Source: Bacteroidales bacterium (GTDB lineage: Bacteria; Bacteroidota; Bacteroidia; Bacteroidales; JAADJA01). Taken from it: a stretch of 58,767 nucleotides of DNA. Numbering within the stretch: the first letter of the stretch is position 1; every line of letters starts with the position of its first letter. The notes beneath the pieces are model-generated. The model was not told the origin of the DNA. It worked only from the letters and a program-made list of their open reading frames with translations, and did not search any database. The position numbers and the translations under genes are program-made. This document shows, in pieces, positions 38,221-46,478 of the stretch. The stretch covers positions 1 through 58,767 of the forward strand of contig JADHVR010000013.1 of the NCBI GenBank assembly GCA_016783885.1. Direction: 5' to 3'.

Positions 38221-38396
38221 TGGCGCAAGTCTTGTGTGATAGCCATCGTAGGGCTGACTTGTGCTGTTACTCCTATAAAATAAATACCTTCCCAACACTA
38301 TAATTTGGTTTTAGGGACCATTCCATAAAAATAATCATTAAGGTACTAAAGCACAAGTCCTGCCCACACACAGCCAACGCTTGAAGACTTGCGCCA
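38221..38396. repeat. Nested inverted repeats
   Basis: TGGCGCAAGTCTT (38221-38233) and AAGACTTGCGCCA (38384-38396) are perfect 13-bp inverted copies. Inside, GACTTGTGC (38256-38264) and GCACAAGTC (38351-38359) form a second perfect 9-bp pair. All four arms are variants of one word, GCRCAAGTC. No open frame lies between. The element fills most of the gap 38172-38432. Confidence 0.65.
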
Positions 38397-38432
38397 GGTT
38401 GGGGAGCTATACCGAGTAGCGGGATAACTGAC

Positions 38433-39749
38433 TTATTCTTTAATAATTTTTTCAGTTCTAACAATATTTCCGTTTTCATCTTTTAGTTTCAGAATGTATG
38501 TTCCTGATTCAAAATCATTCAAGTCAAGATTTATCATATTTGTTCTATAGAATTTCATGAACACTATTTTCCCTGAAAGGTCAAACAATTCAATATTTAC
38601 ATTTTTTATTTCCGATGTCTTCAGGTCTATTGTTACCTTGTTTTCTGTTGGGTTTGGATATACATATATATCATTTTGACTTCCTGCTTCAAATACTGCT
38701 ATTATTTGGGTGGCAGATAAATTTCCCGAGTTATCTATTGTTATTTCCCATTCTGTACCATCAGGTGATTCTAATATTAAAGCACTGTTTGAACCACTTG
38801 ATTTAATTTTTCCTCCAACCTCTAGTTTTGTATCTGCAATTGAAACACCTATCCCCACGTTACCACCATTGTAGTAGATATTATCTGCATTGCTTTCCCA
38901 TTTACCAGGTTCGTATAACCCGTTTGCATCATAGAGTTGCCCTGTAAAGCGAATATCTCCGGCGACATCTAAAAGATAATTGGGTATTAATGTTCCGATC
39001 CCCAGTTTTCCATCCTCCGTTAATATCATTTGAGTGCTTGTTTGAAGTGTCTTACCTTTAAATTTCAAACCGTCATGTCCTTGCAATTCATCAATATTTT
39101 TTATATCTGAATCATCCAAATCAATCGTTTTCAAGAATGACCAATCAGTTACTTTAAAAGTGCCGTTTACTTCAAGTTTTGCAGTTGGATCGGTAGTCCC
39201 TATACCAACCTTGCCGATGGGATCAATCTCAGAAGCCGGTCCTACAAAAAAAGTAGGGAGATCGCTATTAAATCCAATCATTAAGGAGCCGTTAATGCTA
39301 TTTTCAAGGTAATTGTCCATATCTTTACCATAACCTATTATCATAGCATCGCTGGTTAATGTCCGAGCAAATCGTCCCATTACCACAGAGTTTCCTCCCA
39401 TAGCTGTAACATATAGCCCTTGTGCGAAGCTTCGTAATCCCTGTGCCTCTGCAAACCGTCCAAATGCAAATGCTCTTTTTCCTGATGCAATAGATTGTTC
39501 ACCTCCGGCCAATGAGAACTTCCCTGATGCCGTATTTTGGTAACCAATAGCAGCGCTGTAGTCCCCACTGGCAACGTTTTGAAATCCTGATGCAAAAGAT
39601 GCATGTCCATCGGACGTATTTTCTTCTCCTACAGCACTGGCAAACTTACTAAAGTCAACCGTATTGTTATTACACGATACACACTGTGTCTGGCTCATAC
39701 TTAGGTTTGTAATAAGTATGGCTGCAATTAAGTAAATTGTTCTTTTCAT
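38433..39749 (-). CDS. Secreted beta-roll (Hep/Hag-like) protein with T9SS sorting domain
   Basis: From the ATG at 39749 the product is 438 residues: a signal peptide (MKRTIYLIAAILITNLSMSQ), then a head of about 14-residue repeats (ASGDYSAAIGYQNTASGKFS, then SIASGKRAFAFG) like the left-handed beta-roll of YadA-type adhesins. Fibre-like repeats VGIGTTDPTAKLEVNG, LGIGTLIPNYLLDVAG and VGIGVSIADTKLEVGG follow. The end (IYVYPNPTENKVTIDL to EKIIKE) is a T9SS type A domain. It should be an exported fibrous adhesin. The open frame continues upstream into an RHS remnant, but the signal peptide marks the true start. Confidence 0.85.
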   Translation of the reverse strand: MKRTIYLIAAILITNLSMSQTQCVSCNNNTVDFSKFASAVGEENTSDGHASFASGFQNVASGDYSAAIGYQNTASGKFSLAGGEQSIASGKRAFAFGRFAEAQGLRSFAQGLYVTAMGGNSVVMGRFARTLTSDAMIIGYGKDMDNYLENSINGSLMIGFNSDLPTFFVGPASEIDPIGKVGIGTTDPTAKLEVNGTFKVTDWSFLKTIDLDDSDIKNIDELQGHDGLKFKGKTLQTSTQMILTEDGKLGIGTLIPNYLLDVAGDIRFTGQLYDANGLYEPGKWESNADNIYYNGGNVGIGVSIADTKLEVGGKIKSSGSNSALILESPDGTEWEITIDNSGNLSATQIIAVFEAGSQNDIYVYPNPTENKVTIDLKTSEIKNVNIELFDLSGKIVFMKFYRTNMINLDLNDFESGTYILKLKDENGNIVRTEKIIKE

Positions 39750-39851
39750 TGTTTTTAGTTTTAGTAAATTTAAAAAATTATATTTATCTATCGTCATATT
39801 TTTATTCAAATCCGATATCATATTGCCGTTGTCATCGTAATCACAATTATA
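39750..39851 (-). pseudogene. RHS/YD-repeat remnant in frame upstream of the beta-roll gene
   Basis: The translated segment YNCDYDDNGNMISDLNKNM, then TIDKYNFLNL, is the RHS/YD repeat consensus (YD.NGNM..D.NK...I.YN.LNL). Nothing else of an RHS protein is present. It reads directly into the beta-roll gene without a stop, a relic of a lost RHS gene. Confidence 0.75.
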
Positions 39852-39868
39852 AATTGTAAGTGTCAAAC

Positions 39869-39895
39869 TGCATTGAAGTTGCAAACTTCAAAGTG
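39869..39895. repeat. GCATTGAAGTT near-palindrome, middle of three copies
   Basis: GCATTGAAGTTGC and AAACTTCAAAGTGC nearly mirror each other. Copies lie at 36358-36387 and 40402-40431. The adjoining stretch 39896-40080 holds no gene or structure I recognise. Confidence 0.6.
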
Positions 39896-40080
39896 CTGGA
39901 TACTCTTATTCTTCAAAATAGTTAATTCTATAAATCGTCAAAAGGTTACCCTCATTTCTTAATTTTTTTCCAACAAAAATTTTTAACTCGCTGTAGCTCA
40001 GGATGAAAAATTTTATTTTTCGATAATGAATCTTAAAATAAAATTGCCCTCCAAAGAAAAATATAATTTTCCGTAAAAAT

Positions 40081-40114
40081 ATAGCTGAAAACCATTAGAA
40101 AAAAAATGGCTGAA
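40081..40114. repeat. Inverted partner of the 34331-34365 repeat
   Basis: ATAGCTGAAAACCATTAG followed by an A-run and TGGCTGAA is the reverse complement of 34331-34365 apart from a few changes. The pair encloses 5.7 kb including porX, the IS and the beta-roll gene. Confidence 0.6.
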
Positions 40115-40158
40115 AACCACTATGAAATTATTCTTTGGCACTTAATAGCTTTATAAGC

Positions 40159-40226
40159 GGATTGCTAATCCTGTTGCTATTTATCTCCGGATTAGCCTTC
40201 ACACTTTACGACGCATAAATCCGGAG
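40159..40226. repeat. REP-like dispersed element, copy II
   Basis: GGATTGCTAATCC at 40159-40171 precedes a hairpin with CTCCGGATT (40185-40193) and AATCCGGAG (40218-40226). It aligns with 27237-27306. A G-run follows. Confidence 0.6.
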
Positions 40227-40296
40227 GAGCGGGGGGGTGGGTGGACATGTCAGGTCGAAGATGGGCAGTGTGCAAGAGTCTTGGCTTATCGAAATA

Positions 40297-40431
40297 GAAT
40301 TCAAAAGCCAAAATAACAAAAATAAACAACAAAAGTCAAAAGGAAAATTACACCCGTACAGGCAGTTGCGAGGAAACAGGTTGCAAACCGCCATGTTATT
40401 TGCATTGAAGTTACAAACTTAAATGTGCGAG
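40297..40431. repeat. Long direct repeat, copy 2
   Basis: Matches 36247-36387 in the same orientation. It contributes to the gene-free gap 39885-40583, which is otherwise filled by the elements listed at 40081 and 40159. Confidence 0.7.
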
Positions 40432-40583
40432 GTTTTTGGCAGTAATAAATCAGTCAATGGTAACATTACACATTTTAACTAATTTTAACATCTTATAATT
40501 CAGCTTTTAACAAAATTTTCAGGAATAAATTTTTTTTTCTGGTAAAGTAAAGTGAATTTTGCAGACAAATTAAAACATAGATT

Positions 40584-42101
40584 ATGCTTGCTTTATTATT
40601 TTTATTACCAATATCGTTCACCATTCCTGCTGTTTTTGCATGGCAAATTTTTGAAAAAGCCGACGAGCCTGGCTGGAAAACTATTATTCCTTTCTATAAT
40701 TTATACATCTGGCTTAAAATCATTAACAAGCCGATGTGGTGGTACATTTTCCTGCTTATTCCTTTTATCAATGTGTTTATGGTCATGCTTATGATTGTTG
40801 AGTTGGTAAAATGCTTTGAGAAATTTGCGCTTTGGGAACAGGGTGTGGCAGTTATTTTTCCATTCGTTTACCTGCCTTATCTGGGATTTTCATCAAAAGA
40901 AAAGTATATACCGGCAGATAAACGTAAAAAGATTAAAAAGACATGGATAAGGGAATGGGTTGATGCAATTATTTTTGCAGTGATTGCTGCAACCATTATC
41001 AGAACATTTTTATTAGAGGCATATACTATACCGACATCTTCAATGGAGAAATCACTTTTACGCGGCGATTTTCTTTTTGTAAGTAAAATATCTTATGGAC
41101 CCAAAGTCCCGAATACACCGCTTTCATTTCCTTTTGTTCATCATACCATGCCTTTGTCAGCCGACAGGAACTCATTTGTTGAATGGATAAAACTGCCGTA
41201 TTTTCGTTTTCCCGGCTTTGAGAAGATCAAAAACAATGATGTTGTCGTTTTCAATTATCCCGAAGGAGATACGGTGTCAACGGTATTTCAGAGTAATATA
41301 AGTTATTATAGATTATTAAAAGAAGCTGGACGAAATAATGTATGGAAAAACAAAAGAAAATACGGGAACATTATTTACCGGCCAGTGGATAAGCGTGAAA
41401 ATTACATCAAGCGATGTATTGGTATTCCCGGAGATACGCTGCAAATAATCAACCAGCAGGTTTTTATTAATAGTAAGTTGGCTGAATTTCCGCCTGATGG
41501 TCAGGTTAAATATACTGTTTATGCTCCAAAGGGAATAAATAAGAAATTTCGTGATAATATAGATATCTCGGATGAGGATTATAATATCTGGAAAGGTGAC
41601 CTGCATCATGCACTTCCTTTAACTGATGAAGCAGCGCAAAAATTGCACGAAAGACCTTCCGTTAGAAAAGTTGAGAAAGTAGTTGCTAAATCGGGGATGT
41701 GGTCGCCCTATCTGTTTCCGTTTGATTCGCTGTATCAATGGAATATTGACAATTACGGACCAATATATATTCCGAAAAAAGGAGCAACATTGGAACTTAG
41801 TATGAATAATATCTCCGTATATAAAAGATTGATTGATGTGTATGAGAATAACGACCTGGAAATAAAAAACGGTAAAATATTTATTAACGGTGAGGAAGCC
41901 GATTCATATACTTTTAAAATGGATTACTACTGGATGATGGGAGATAACCGTCATAATTCAGCCGATTCACGATTCTGGGGTTTTGTGCCCGAAGATCATA
42001 TAGTAGGCAAAGCTTCTTTTGTATGGCTTTCACTGGATCCTGATAAATCGCTGTTTGACGGAAAACTAAGATGGAACAAAATGTTACGGGTTATTCATTG
42101 A
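40584..42101 (+). CDS. lepB: Signal peptidase I with extended N-terminal membrane region
   Basis: Signal peptidase I removes signal peptides from exported proteins at the outer face of the cytoplasmic membrane. The 505-residue product is longer than usual: residues 1-105 form a helical membrane domain, then a further anchor (IIFAVIAATIIRTFLLEAY) leads into the protease. The nucleophile is Ser153 in TIPTSSMEKSLLRGD and the general base is Lys276 in ENYIKRCIGIPGD. MMGDNRHNSADSRFWGFVPE is the conserved C-terminal box. Large insertions between the two catalytic boxes and before the last box are usual in Bacteroidota. It must serve the many signal peptides seen in this window. Confidence 0.94.
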   Translation: MLALLFLLPISFTIPAVFAWQIFEKADEPGWKTIIPFYNLYIWLKIINKPMWWYIFLLIPFINVFMVMLMIVELVKCFEKFALWEQGVAVIFPFVYLPYLGFSSKEKYIPADKRKKIKKTWIREWVDAIIFAVIAATIIRTFLLEAYTIPTSSMEKSLLRGDFLFVSKISYGPKVPNTPLSFPFVHHTMPLSADRNSFVEWIKLPYFRFPGFEKIKNNDVVVFNYPEGDTVSTVFQSNISYYRLLKEAGRNNVWKNKRKYGNIIYRPVDKRENYIKRCIGIPGDTLQIINQQVFINSKLAEFPPDGQVKYTVYAPKGINKKFRDNIDISDEDYNIWKGDLHHALPLTDEAAQKLHERPSVRKVEKVVAKSGMWSPYLFPFDSLYQWNIDNYGPIYIPKKGATLELSMNNISVYKRLIDVYENNDLEIKNGKIFINGEEADSYTFKMDYYWMMGDNRHNSADSRFWGFVPEDHIVGKASFVWLSLDPDKSLFDGKLRWNKMLRVIH

Positions 42102-42183
42102 TAATAGTGAATTTTTCTTTGGTGCCATTAAGGGTGTTGTTGTGTTCATCAATATTTCTCAAGTGCATAGTGTCCTGATATGC

Positions 42184-42792
42184 CTAATTAAGAAATTTAT
42201 TGGGGTCAATTAATTTTCTGACTAATAAATGAACATCAGTATAAGCTGACAATCCGGTAATTTTCTTACCTCTTTCTATATCGTTTTTTGTCTGTTCTAA
42301 AAGCCATTCACCATTTTCTATTGCATATTTAACTTTATCTTTTAAGGCTAAGTAGCAATTTGTATTTTTTTCATAATCTTTAAAATGATTTTTTTTGATA
42401 TACTTTATTACATCTTCGCATTTTACAAATGGTTTGGTTGTTTTTTCAAAGTGTAATAAGATCCAATATTCAAAACAAATTATGGAAAGAGCAACAGTAA
42501 TTTTATTGTCTTTAGCTATGTTTAAAGCTTTATCCACGTTGGCATGGTAGTCTTTGTCCAGCACAATCCATATTTCATCATAAGGGTTTCTGTCTCGTTT
42601 AGCTTTCTTTTTCTTCTCCTTAGCCTTAGTAACTAAGCCGACCGGACTGTGGTCCTTTGGGTGTATTACTTCAATTTCGACTGATGACAATTCTCTTTTT
42701 AATTTCTCATCTTTTTTGAAAGATTCAAAATATAATTTTGAGGATTTTCCGTCTTCACAAAGAATCAGTATTCTTTTGGAAATATTTATCAT
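42184..42792 (-). CDS. RloB-like protein of an RloA/RloB (AbiL-type) defence pair
   Basis: The product is 202 residues from the ATG at 42792, which lies 4 bases after the RloA stop. It starts MINISKRILILCEDGKSSKL, the Toprim-like opening strand and Glu of the RloB family, and has IWIVLDKDYH and CFEYWILLHFEK, also family hallmarks. RloB partners with an AAA ATPase in abortive phage defence such as lactococcal AbiL. An upstream in-frame start (42819) would overlap RloA and is less likely. Its nuclease-like activity is inferred from the fold. Confidence 0.85.
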   Translation of the reverse strand: MINISKRILILCEDGKSSKLYFESFKKDEKLKRELSSVEIEVIHPKDHSPVGLVTKAKEKKKKAKRDRNPYDEIWIVLDKDYHANVDKALNIAKDNKITVALSIICFEYWILLHFEKTTKPFVKCEDVIKYIKKNHFKDYEKNTNCYLALKDKVKYAIENGEWLLEQTKNDIERGKKITGLSAYTDVHLLVRKLIDPNKFLN

Positions 42793-42796
42793 GCTG

Positions 42797-44071
42797 TTAA
42801 AATTTAAGCTGAGGCTCACTTATAACCGGTATTGCTTTAAATCGACCACTCAAATACCACTTATCAATCGGAATATCTTTTCTAATTCCTTTTATGTCGC
42901 TAAGCTTAAAAAATACAGAACCACCTTCATAATCTTTATCAACAAAACAAATCTGGTCGCGTCTAAAAATTTCTGTATCCAATAGTGTACTATCGTGTGT
43001 AGCAAATATTAATTGCGCATTCTTTGGGTTGTTTTTTTTACTATTAAATAAATTGATAATAAGCTTTGTTAATAATGGGTGTAATCCCTTATCTAACTCA
43101 TCAATTACAATAACACCACCATCGTCCAATGTATCTAAAATTAAACTTCCTATTGCAAATAGTTTTTTTGTTCCAAGTGATTCGTTTTCTAATTCAAGTG
43201 TGGTTTTTCCGATTTCTTTCCCGTTTTCAAAAAGGGTATGACTTGTTAAAACTTCATATTTGTATCTTTCAAGTATTTCTTTTCTTGCCTCTTCCGGAAA
43301 CCCTTCAGCAAATTTTATTTTCTGTTCATTTTCGGTAATACTGAAATCAAGAATACTGGTGTCTGCTGCTTTTAGAAGCTCTAATAAATTGTTTTTTAAC
43401 TTTTCATCTTTTTGTATAAGTTCTGAGAAGGCTCTGATAATTGCTTTGTCATATTCAGTGTCATGTATCGTTGATACGTAAAAATATTTAGTGAAGTATA
43501 GATAGACATCATCGAGGTATTTTACTTTGCTTGTTGATGATTTTGATAGAAACAATTGATTTGGTAATAAGTCATCTTCTAGTTTCTTTTTTGTACCTCG
43601 ATAATAATCTCCAAATGTTATCTTTTGTTTATTTCTTTCATACAATTTAGCTTTTACATTTTCCGGGTAGAAATATAATGCCTCATAAAAAATTTCAAAA
43701 GAATTGTACGAGATTGTATATTTGTACCTAAGATTACTTTCAACACTAATAAAGTCTATTTCAAATTTTACAGGATTGTTTTTGTATTCAATATCAAATA
43801 TAAAAGGTTCGTAAGGTGCTATTTTTTCCCCATGTTTAAATGTATCCGAGTTTGTAATTAAATAAGATAATGCTCTTAAAGCCATCAAGATATTGCTTTT
43901 CCCCGAAGCATTCCGACCGTATAAAACCAGACATTTTAAAATTTCATTTCCATTCTGTATAAATGTATTATAAGGTAAATCATCTTCATTTAATCGCTTT
44001 TCAGTTGTGAAATTTATCAGTAAAGGCGATTTTATCGAACGAAAATTCTCAATTCCTAGTGATAACAACAT
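42797..44071 (-). CDS. RloA-like AAA ATPase of an AbiL-type defence pair
   Basis: The 424-residue ATPase belongs to the OLD/ABC-like AAA_15/21 group. It opens MLLSLGIENFRSIKSPLLIN, has Walker A YGRNASGKSN near 51-60, the signature-like ENESLGTKKLF, Walker B GVIVIDELDKGLHP and the final His-containing IFATHDSTLLDTEIF. It is the first gene of the pair with rloB 4 bp downstream. A promoter is visible at 44101-44133. No restriction or toxin gene adjoins, so it is a stand-alone two-gene system. Confidence 0.9.
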   Translation of the reverse strand: MLLSLGIENFRSIKSPLLINFTTEKRLNEDDLPYNTFIQNGNEILKCLVLYGRNASGKSNILMALRALSYLITNSDTFKHGEKIAPYEPFIFDIEYKNNPVKFEIDFISVESNLRYKYTISYNSFEIFYEALYFYPENVKAKLYERNKQKITFGDYYRGTKKKLEDDLLPNQLFLSKSSTSKVKYLDDVYLYFTKYFYVSTIHDTEYDKAIIRAFSELIQKDEKLKNNLLELLKAADTSILDFSITENEQKIKFAEGFPEEARKEILERYKYEVLTSHTLFENGKEIGKTTLELENESLGTKKLFAIGSLILDTLDDGGVIVIDELDKGLHPLLTKLIINLFNSKKNNPKNAQLIFATHDSTLLDTEIFRRDQICFVDKDYEGGSVFFKLSDIKGIRKDIPIDKWYLSGRFKAIPVISEPQLKF

Positions 44072-44100
44072 TTTATTTTCTGTTTAATAATTAAATTTTG

Positions 44101-44133
44101 CAAAAATATTGCAAATATTTAATATATTCCAAA
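44101..44133 (-). promoter_or_regulatory. Bacteroidota-type promoter of the rloA-rloB pair
   Basis: Read on the minus strand, TTTG at 44133-44130 and TATTTTTG at 44108-44101 are 21 bases apart. The start would fall about 25 bases before the RloA ATG. Confidence 0.5.
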
Positions 44134-44304
44134 ATATATCGCTTTTTTTATTAGCATAACATTTTTATTGGTTACAAAAGTGTTTTAAATATTCGTCAGT
44201 CCACTTCGTACAAGGCAAACGAACAGAACAGCGGTCAGGCGAATGCGAAACTTCCTGTTCATATCTTTTTAAAATAATTCAATAAATTATATTTTCAAAT
44301 ACTA

Positions 44305-44312
44305 TACATTTG
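44305..44312 (+). promoter_or_regulatory. -7 box upstream of the cobalamin riboswitch
   Basis: TACATTTG matches TAnnTTTG and would start the transcript near 44318, just ahead of the riboswitch. No good TTG lies at the -33 position. Confidence 0.5.
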
Positions 44313-44318
44313 TCCTCG

Positions 44319-44515
44319 CATTAATGGTGCACCGGTTCATAATATAATAAGATCCGGTCTGAAGAGGGAATGCCGTGAGAACCGGCAACAGTACCCGCTG
44401 CTGTGATCGCCAAAGTTTTTTTGAAAATCTTATAGTCACTGTCCATATCCCGCTAACTATCGGGAGGGATGGGAAGGCTTTCAAAAAAGGGCGTAAGTCA
44501 GAAGACCTGCCATAG
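44319..44515 (+). promoter_or_regulatory. Cobalamin (adenosylcobalamin) riboswitch
   Basis: All conserved parts are present in order: GGTGC near 44334, GAAGAGGGAA near 44361, CCGTGAGAACCGGCAACAGT near 44373, CCCGCTGCTGTGA near 44394, GTCACTG near 44435 and the closing AAGTCAGAAGACCTGCC at 44494-44510. It lies 150 bp before the first gene of the B12 locus. The following leader has hairpin AAAATGA/TCATTTT, which may be the expression platform. High cobalamin should lower expression. Confidence 0.95.
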
Positions 44516-44664
44516 ATGCTCAGTTGTTCAAAGCTTTCGGGTGAAAAGTCGCGAAAAAATGATACGTCATTTTATTCACAAGCATTTTTCCGGGAAGTTT
44601 TGAGGTTTTGTAATTTATGTGGTTCAAACAGAGCTACAATTAATTAACCTTAAAACTTTTTAAA

Positions 44665-45954
44665 ATGAAAAAAAATTACAAAATTTCGGCAGGGTTGATT
44701 CTGATCCTGCAGGTGCAGTTATTATCTGCACAAATGTTTGTTAACCAGATAATAATCGGTAATGGTGGAATTTACGGCAATCCATCCGATCATGTTACAA
44801 TTGCAACCTACGATCCGGAAAGTCAGATAACCGTTACTTTCGGAGATGTAATCAGAGAATCCATTCAGGATTTGATTGTTTACGAGAATTTTGCTTATGT
44901 TACTGCTGAAGACTCCATTGTGAAATTCAATATTGATACTTACGAGAAAGCTGCTGCGGTTTATGAATCCAATCTGCACAAATTATTTTATAAAAGCGGT
45001 TTGTTGTATGTAAGCCGCAGAGCGGATATCAATGGCGCACCGGCAGACGGAATTTATCTTAAAGTCTTTAACGCAGAAGATTTGTCTCTCGTTGCTTCTG
45101 TTGAAGGTATCTCTGCCGATGCAGCAGGAATTATGGTTGAATGTGATACAATTTATGTAGCTATTTACGGCGAATGGACAGCCACCGAAGGCAAATTTGC
45201 TGTTATCGACAATAACTTCAATCTTGTAAGAGAAATGAATTTCGGGACGGATGCCGTGGGTATTTACGACCTTTATTCTGACGGGAGTAAAATTTATTCG
45301 GTTAACAAATCGCCATATATGGCACAGACAGGCTCGGTTACGACTTATGAAATATTTACGGCTTCATATTCAACGAGTATCATCAATCATATTGTTGGTA
45401 AGGGAGCAGGAATATCTAACAACACTCTTTATCTGGGTCTCGATTACGGCATTGGTTCTTACGACATTACTACAAACCAGGTAATCCAGCAAACTATTGT
45501 TCCCGACCCCGGCTCAGGCAATTATATTTATATTGCCGATGCGGCTTTTGATGAAATCAACAATTTGTTTTATGTAACTATTACGGATTATTTTTCAATG
45601 GGTGAAGGAAAAATTTATAATCTGAGCGGAAATCAAACCGGAATTTTTGAAGCCGGTATTTCAGCCGAAGCCATTGATATTGATTACAGAATGAATAGTT
45701 TTATTAGGGAAGAAAACAACTATGTGCAGGTACATCTTTATCCTAATCCGACTATTGGCTTTATTCATATTCAAAATGAAGACATAACAGAGGTGAAGGT
45801 GTCAGATGTCAGCGGAAAAGTTGTTTTAAAGAAGAACTTCGATAATCAAAATAATATTACAATAGACCTTTCCGGTTTTCCGGCAGGTGTATATATCATA
45901 AATATAAATTTAAGAAACAATAATTATTTTTGCGAAAGGATCATAAAGCATTGA
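44665..45954 (+). CDS. Secreted beta-propeller with T9SS sorting domain, in the B12 locus
   Basis: The 429-residue protein has a signal peptide (ISAGLILILQVQLLSAQ), a body of YVTN/BtuG-like blades (for example LIVYENFAYVTAEDSIVKF and DLYSDGSKIYSVNKSPY), and a T9SS type A domain from VHLYPNPTIGFIHIQ to ERIIKH. It is first under the cobalamin riboswitch. In Bacteroides the lipoprotein BtuG, a seven-bladed propeller, captures B12 for BtuB; this protein may do the same while anchored through T9SS. That role is inferred from position and fold. Confidence 0.82.
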   Translation: MKKNYKISAGLILILQVQLLSAQMFVNQIIIGNGGIYGNPSDHVTIATYDPESQITVTFGDVIRESIQDLIVYENFAYVTAEDSIVKFNIDTYEKAAAVYESNLHKLFYKSGLLYVSRRADINGAPADGIYLKVFNAEDLSLVASVEGISADAAGIMVECDTIYVAIYGEWTATEGKFAVIDNNFNLVREMNFGTDAVGIYDLYSDGSKIYSVNKSPYMAQTGSVTTYEIFTASYSTSIINHIVGKGAGISNNTLYLGLDYGIGSYDITTNQVIQQTIVPDPGSGNYIYIADAAFDEINNLFYVTITDYFSMGEGKIYNLSGNQTGIFEAGISAEAIDIDYRMNSFIREENNYVQVHLYPNPTIGFIHIQNEDITEVKVSDVSGKVVLKKNFDNQNNITIDLSGFPAGVYIININLRNNNYFCERIIKH

Positions 45955-45967
45955 TAAAAAATTTTGA

Positions 45968-45997
45968 TTGGTAGTATGTAGATTTTGTATATTTTTG
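45968..45997 (+). promoter_or_regulatory. Internal promoter for hicBA
   Basis: TTG at 45968-45970 and TATTTTTG at 45990-45997 are 19 bases apart, an ideal Bacteroidota promoter. It would start near 46003, 15 bases before the hicB ATG. Confidence 0.6.
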
Positions 45998-46017
45998 TTA
46001 AGATTAATATTTGAGTT

Positions 46018-46260
46018 ATGTTGATTAATTATATGAAGGTGGCATTAAAACGGGCAAAATATGAATTGCTGGAAGATGATAAAGCATTTTACGGTGAGAT
46101 ACCCGAATGTAATGGTGTTTATGCTTATGCTGATACCCTTGAAGAATGTAGAGAAGAATTGAAGGAAGTATTAGAAGAGTGGATTTTATTCAGAATCCAT
46201 AAGAATTTACCTCTTCCGGTAATTGATGGTATTGAATTAAAAATTAAAGAAGTAGCCTGA
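46018..46260 (+). CDS. hicB: HicB-family antitoxin
   Basis: The 80-residue protein has the partial RNase H fold of HicB: YELLEDDKAFYGEIPECNGV then AYADTLEECREELKEVLEEW, the family's diagnostic pair. It lacks a long C-terminal DNA-binding extension, like other short HicB proteins. Its stop TGA overlaps the hicA ATG. It should neutralise HicA. The order antitoxin-toxin is reversed from E. coli hicAB. Confidence 0.9.
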   Translation: MLINYMKVALKRAKYELLEDDKAFYGEIPECNGVYAYADTLEECREELKEVLEEWILFRIHKNLPLPVIDGIELKIKEVA

Positions 46261-46478
46261 TGCCCGTTTTTGGTCCTGTAAGTAGGAATGATTTAATTAA
46301 ATGCTTAAGAAAAGCAGGGTATGAAGGGGCATATTCAGGTAGTAAGCACCAATTTATGCGTAAAGAAAATCTTACAATCAGAATACCAAATCCACATAGA
46401 GGTGATATAGGTAAATCACTTCTTGTCAGAATTCTTCGTCAGGCAAAAATCAATAAACAAGAATGGGAAAGCCTATAA
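46260..46478 (+). CDS. hicA: HicA-family mRNA interferase toxin
   Basis: The 72-residue protein has the double-stranded-RNA-binding fold of HicA with catalytic His30 in GSKHQFMRKENLTIRIPN and the tail PHRGDIGKSLLVRILRQA. It cleaves mRNA unless bound by HicB. The end of its gene overlaps the next gene (46463) by 16 bp, so its translation is tied to that of the B12-locus genes downstream. Confidence 0.92.
   Translation: MPVFGPVSRNDLIKCLRKAGYEGAYSGSKHQFMRKENLTIRIPNPHRGDIGKSLLVRILRQAKINKQEWESL

Noticed and set aside
39990-40015. tRNA-like word CGCTGTAGCTCAGG
   Set aside because: No acceptor, anticodon or T arm can be built around it.
40206-40422. Two opposing 60-residue open frames
   Set aside because: They lie wholly inside dispersed repeats and have no domain.
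44302-44484. 60-residue minus-strand open frame
   Set aside because: It is the antisense of the cobalamin riboswitch.
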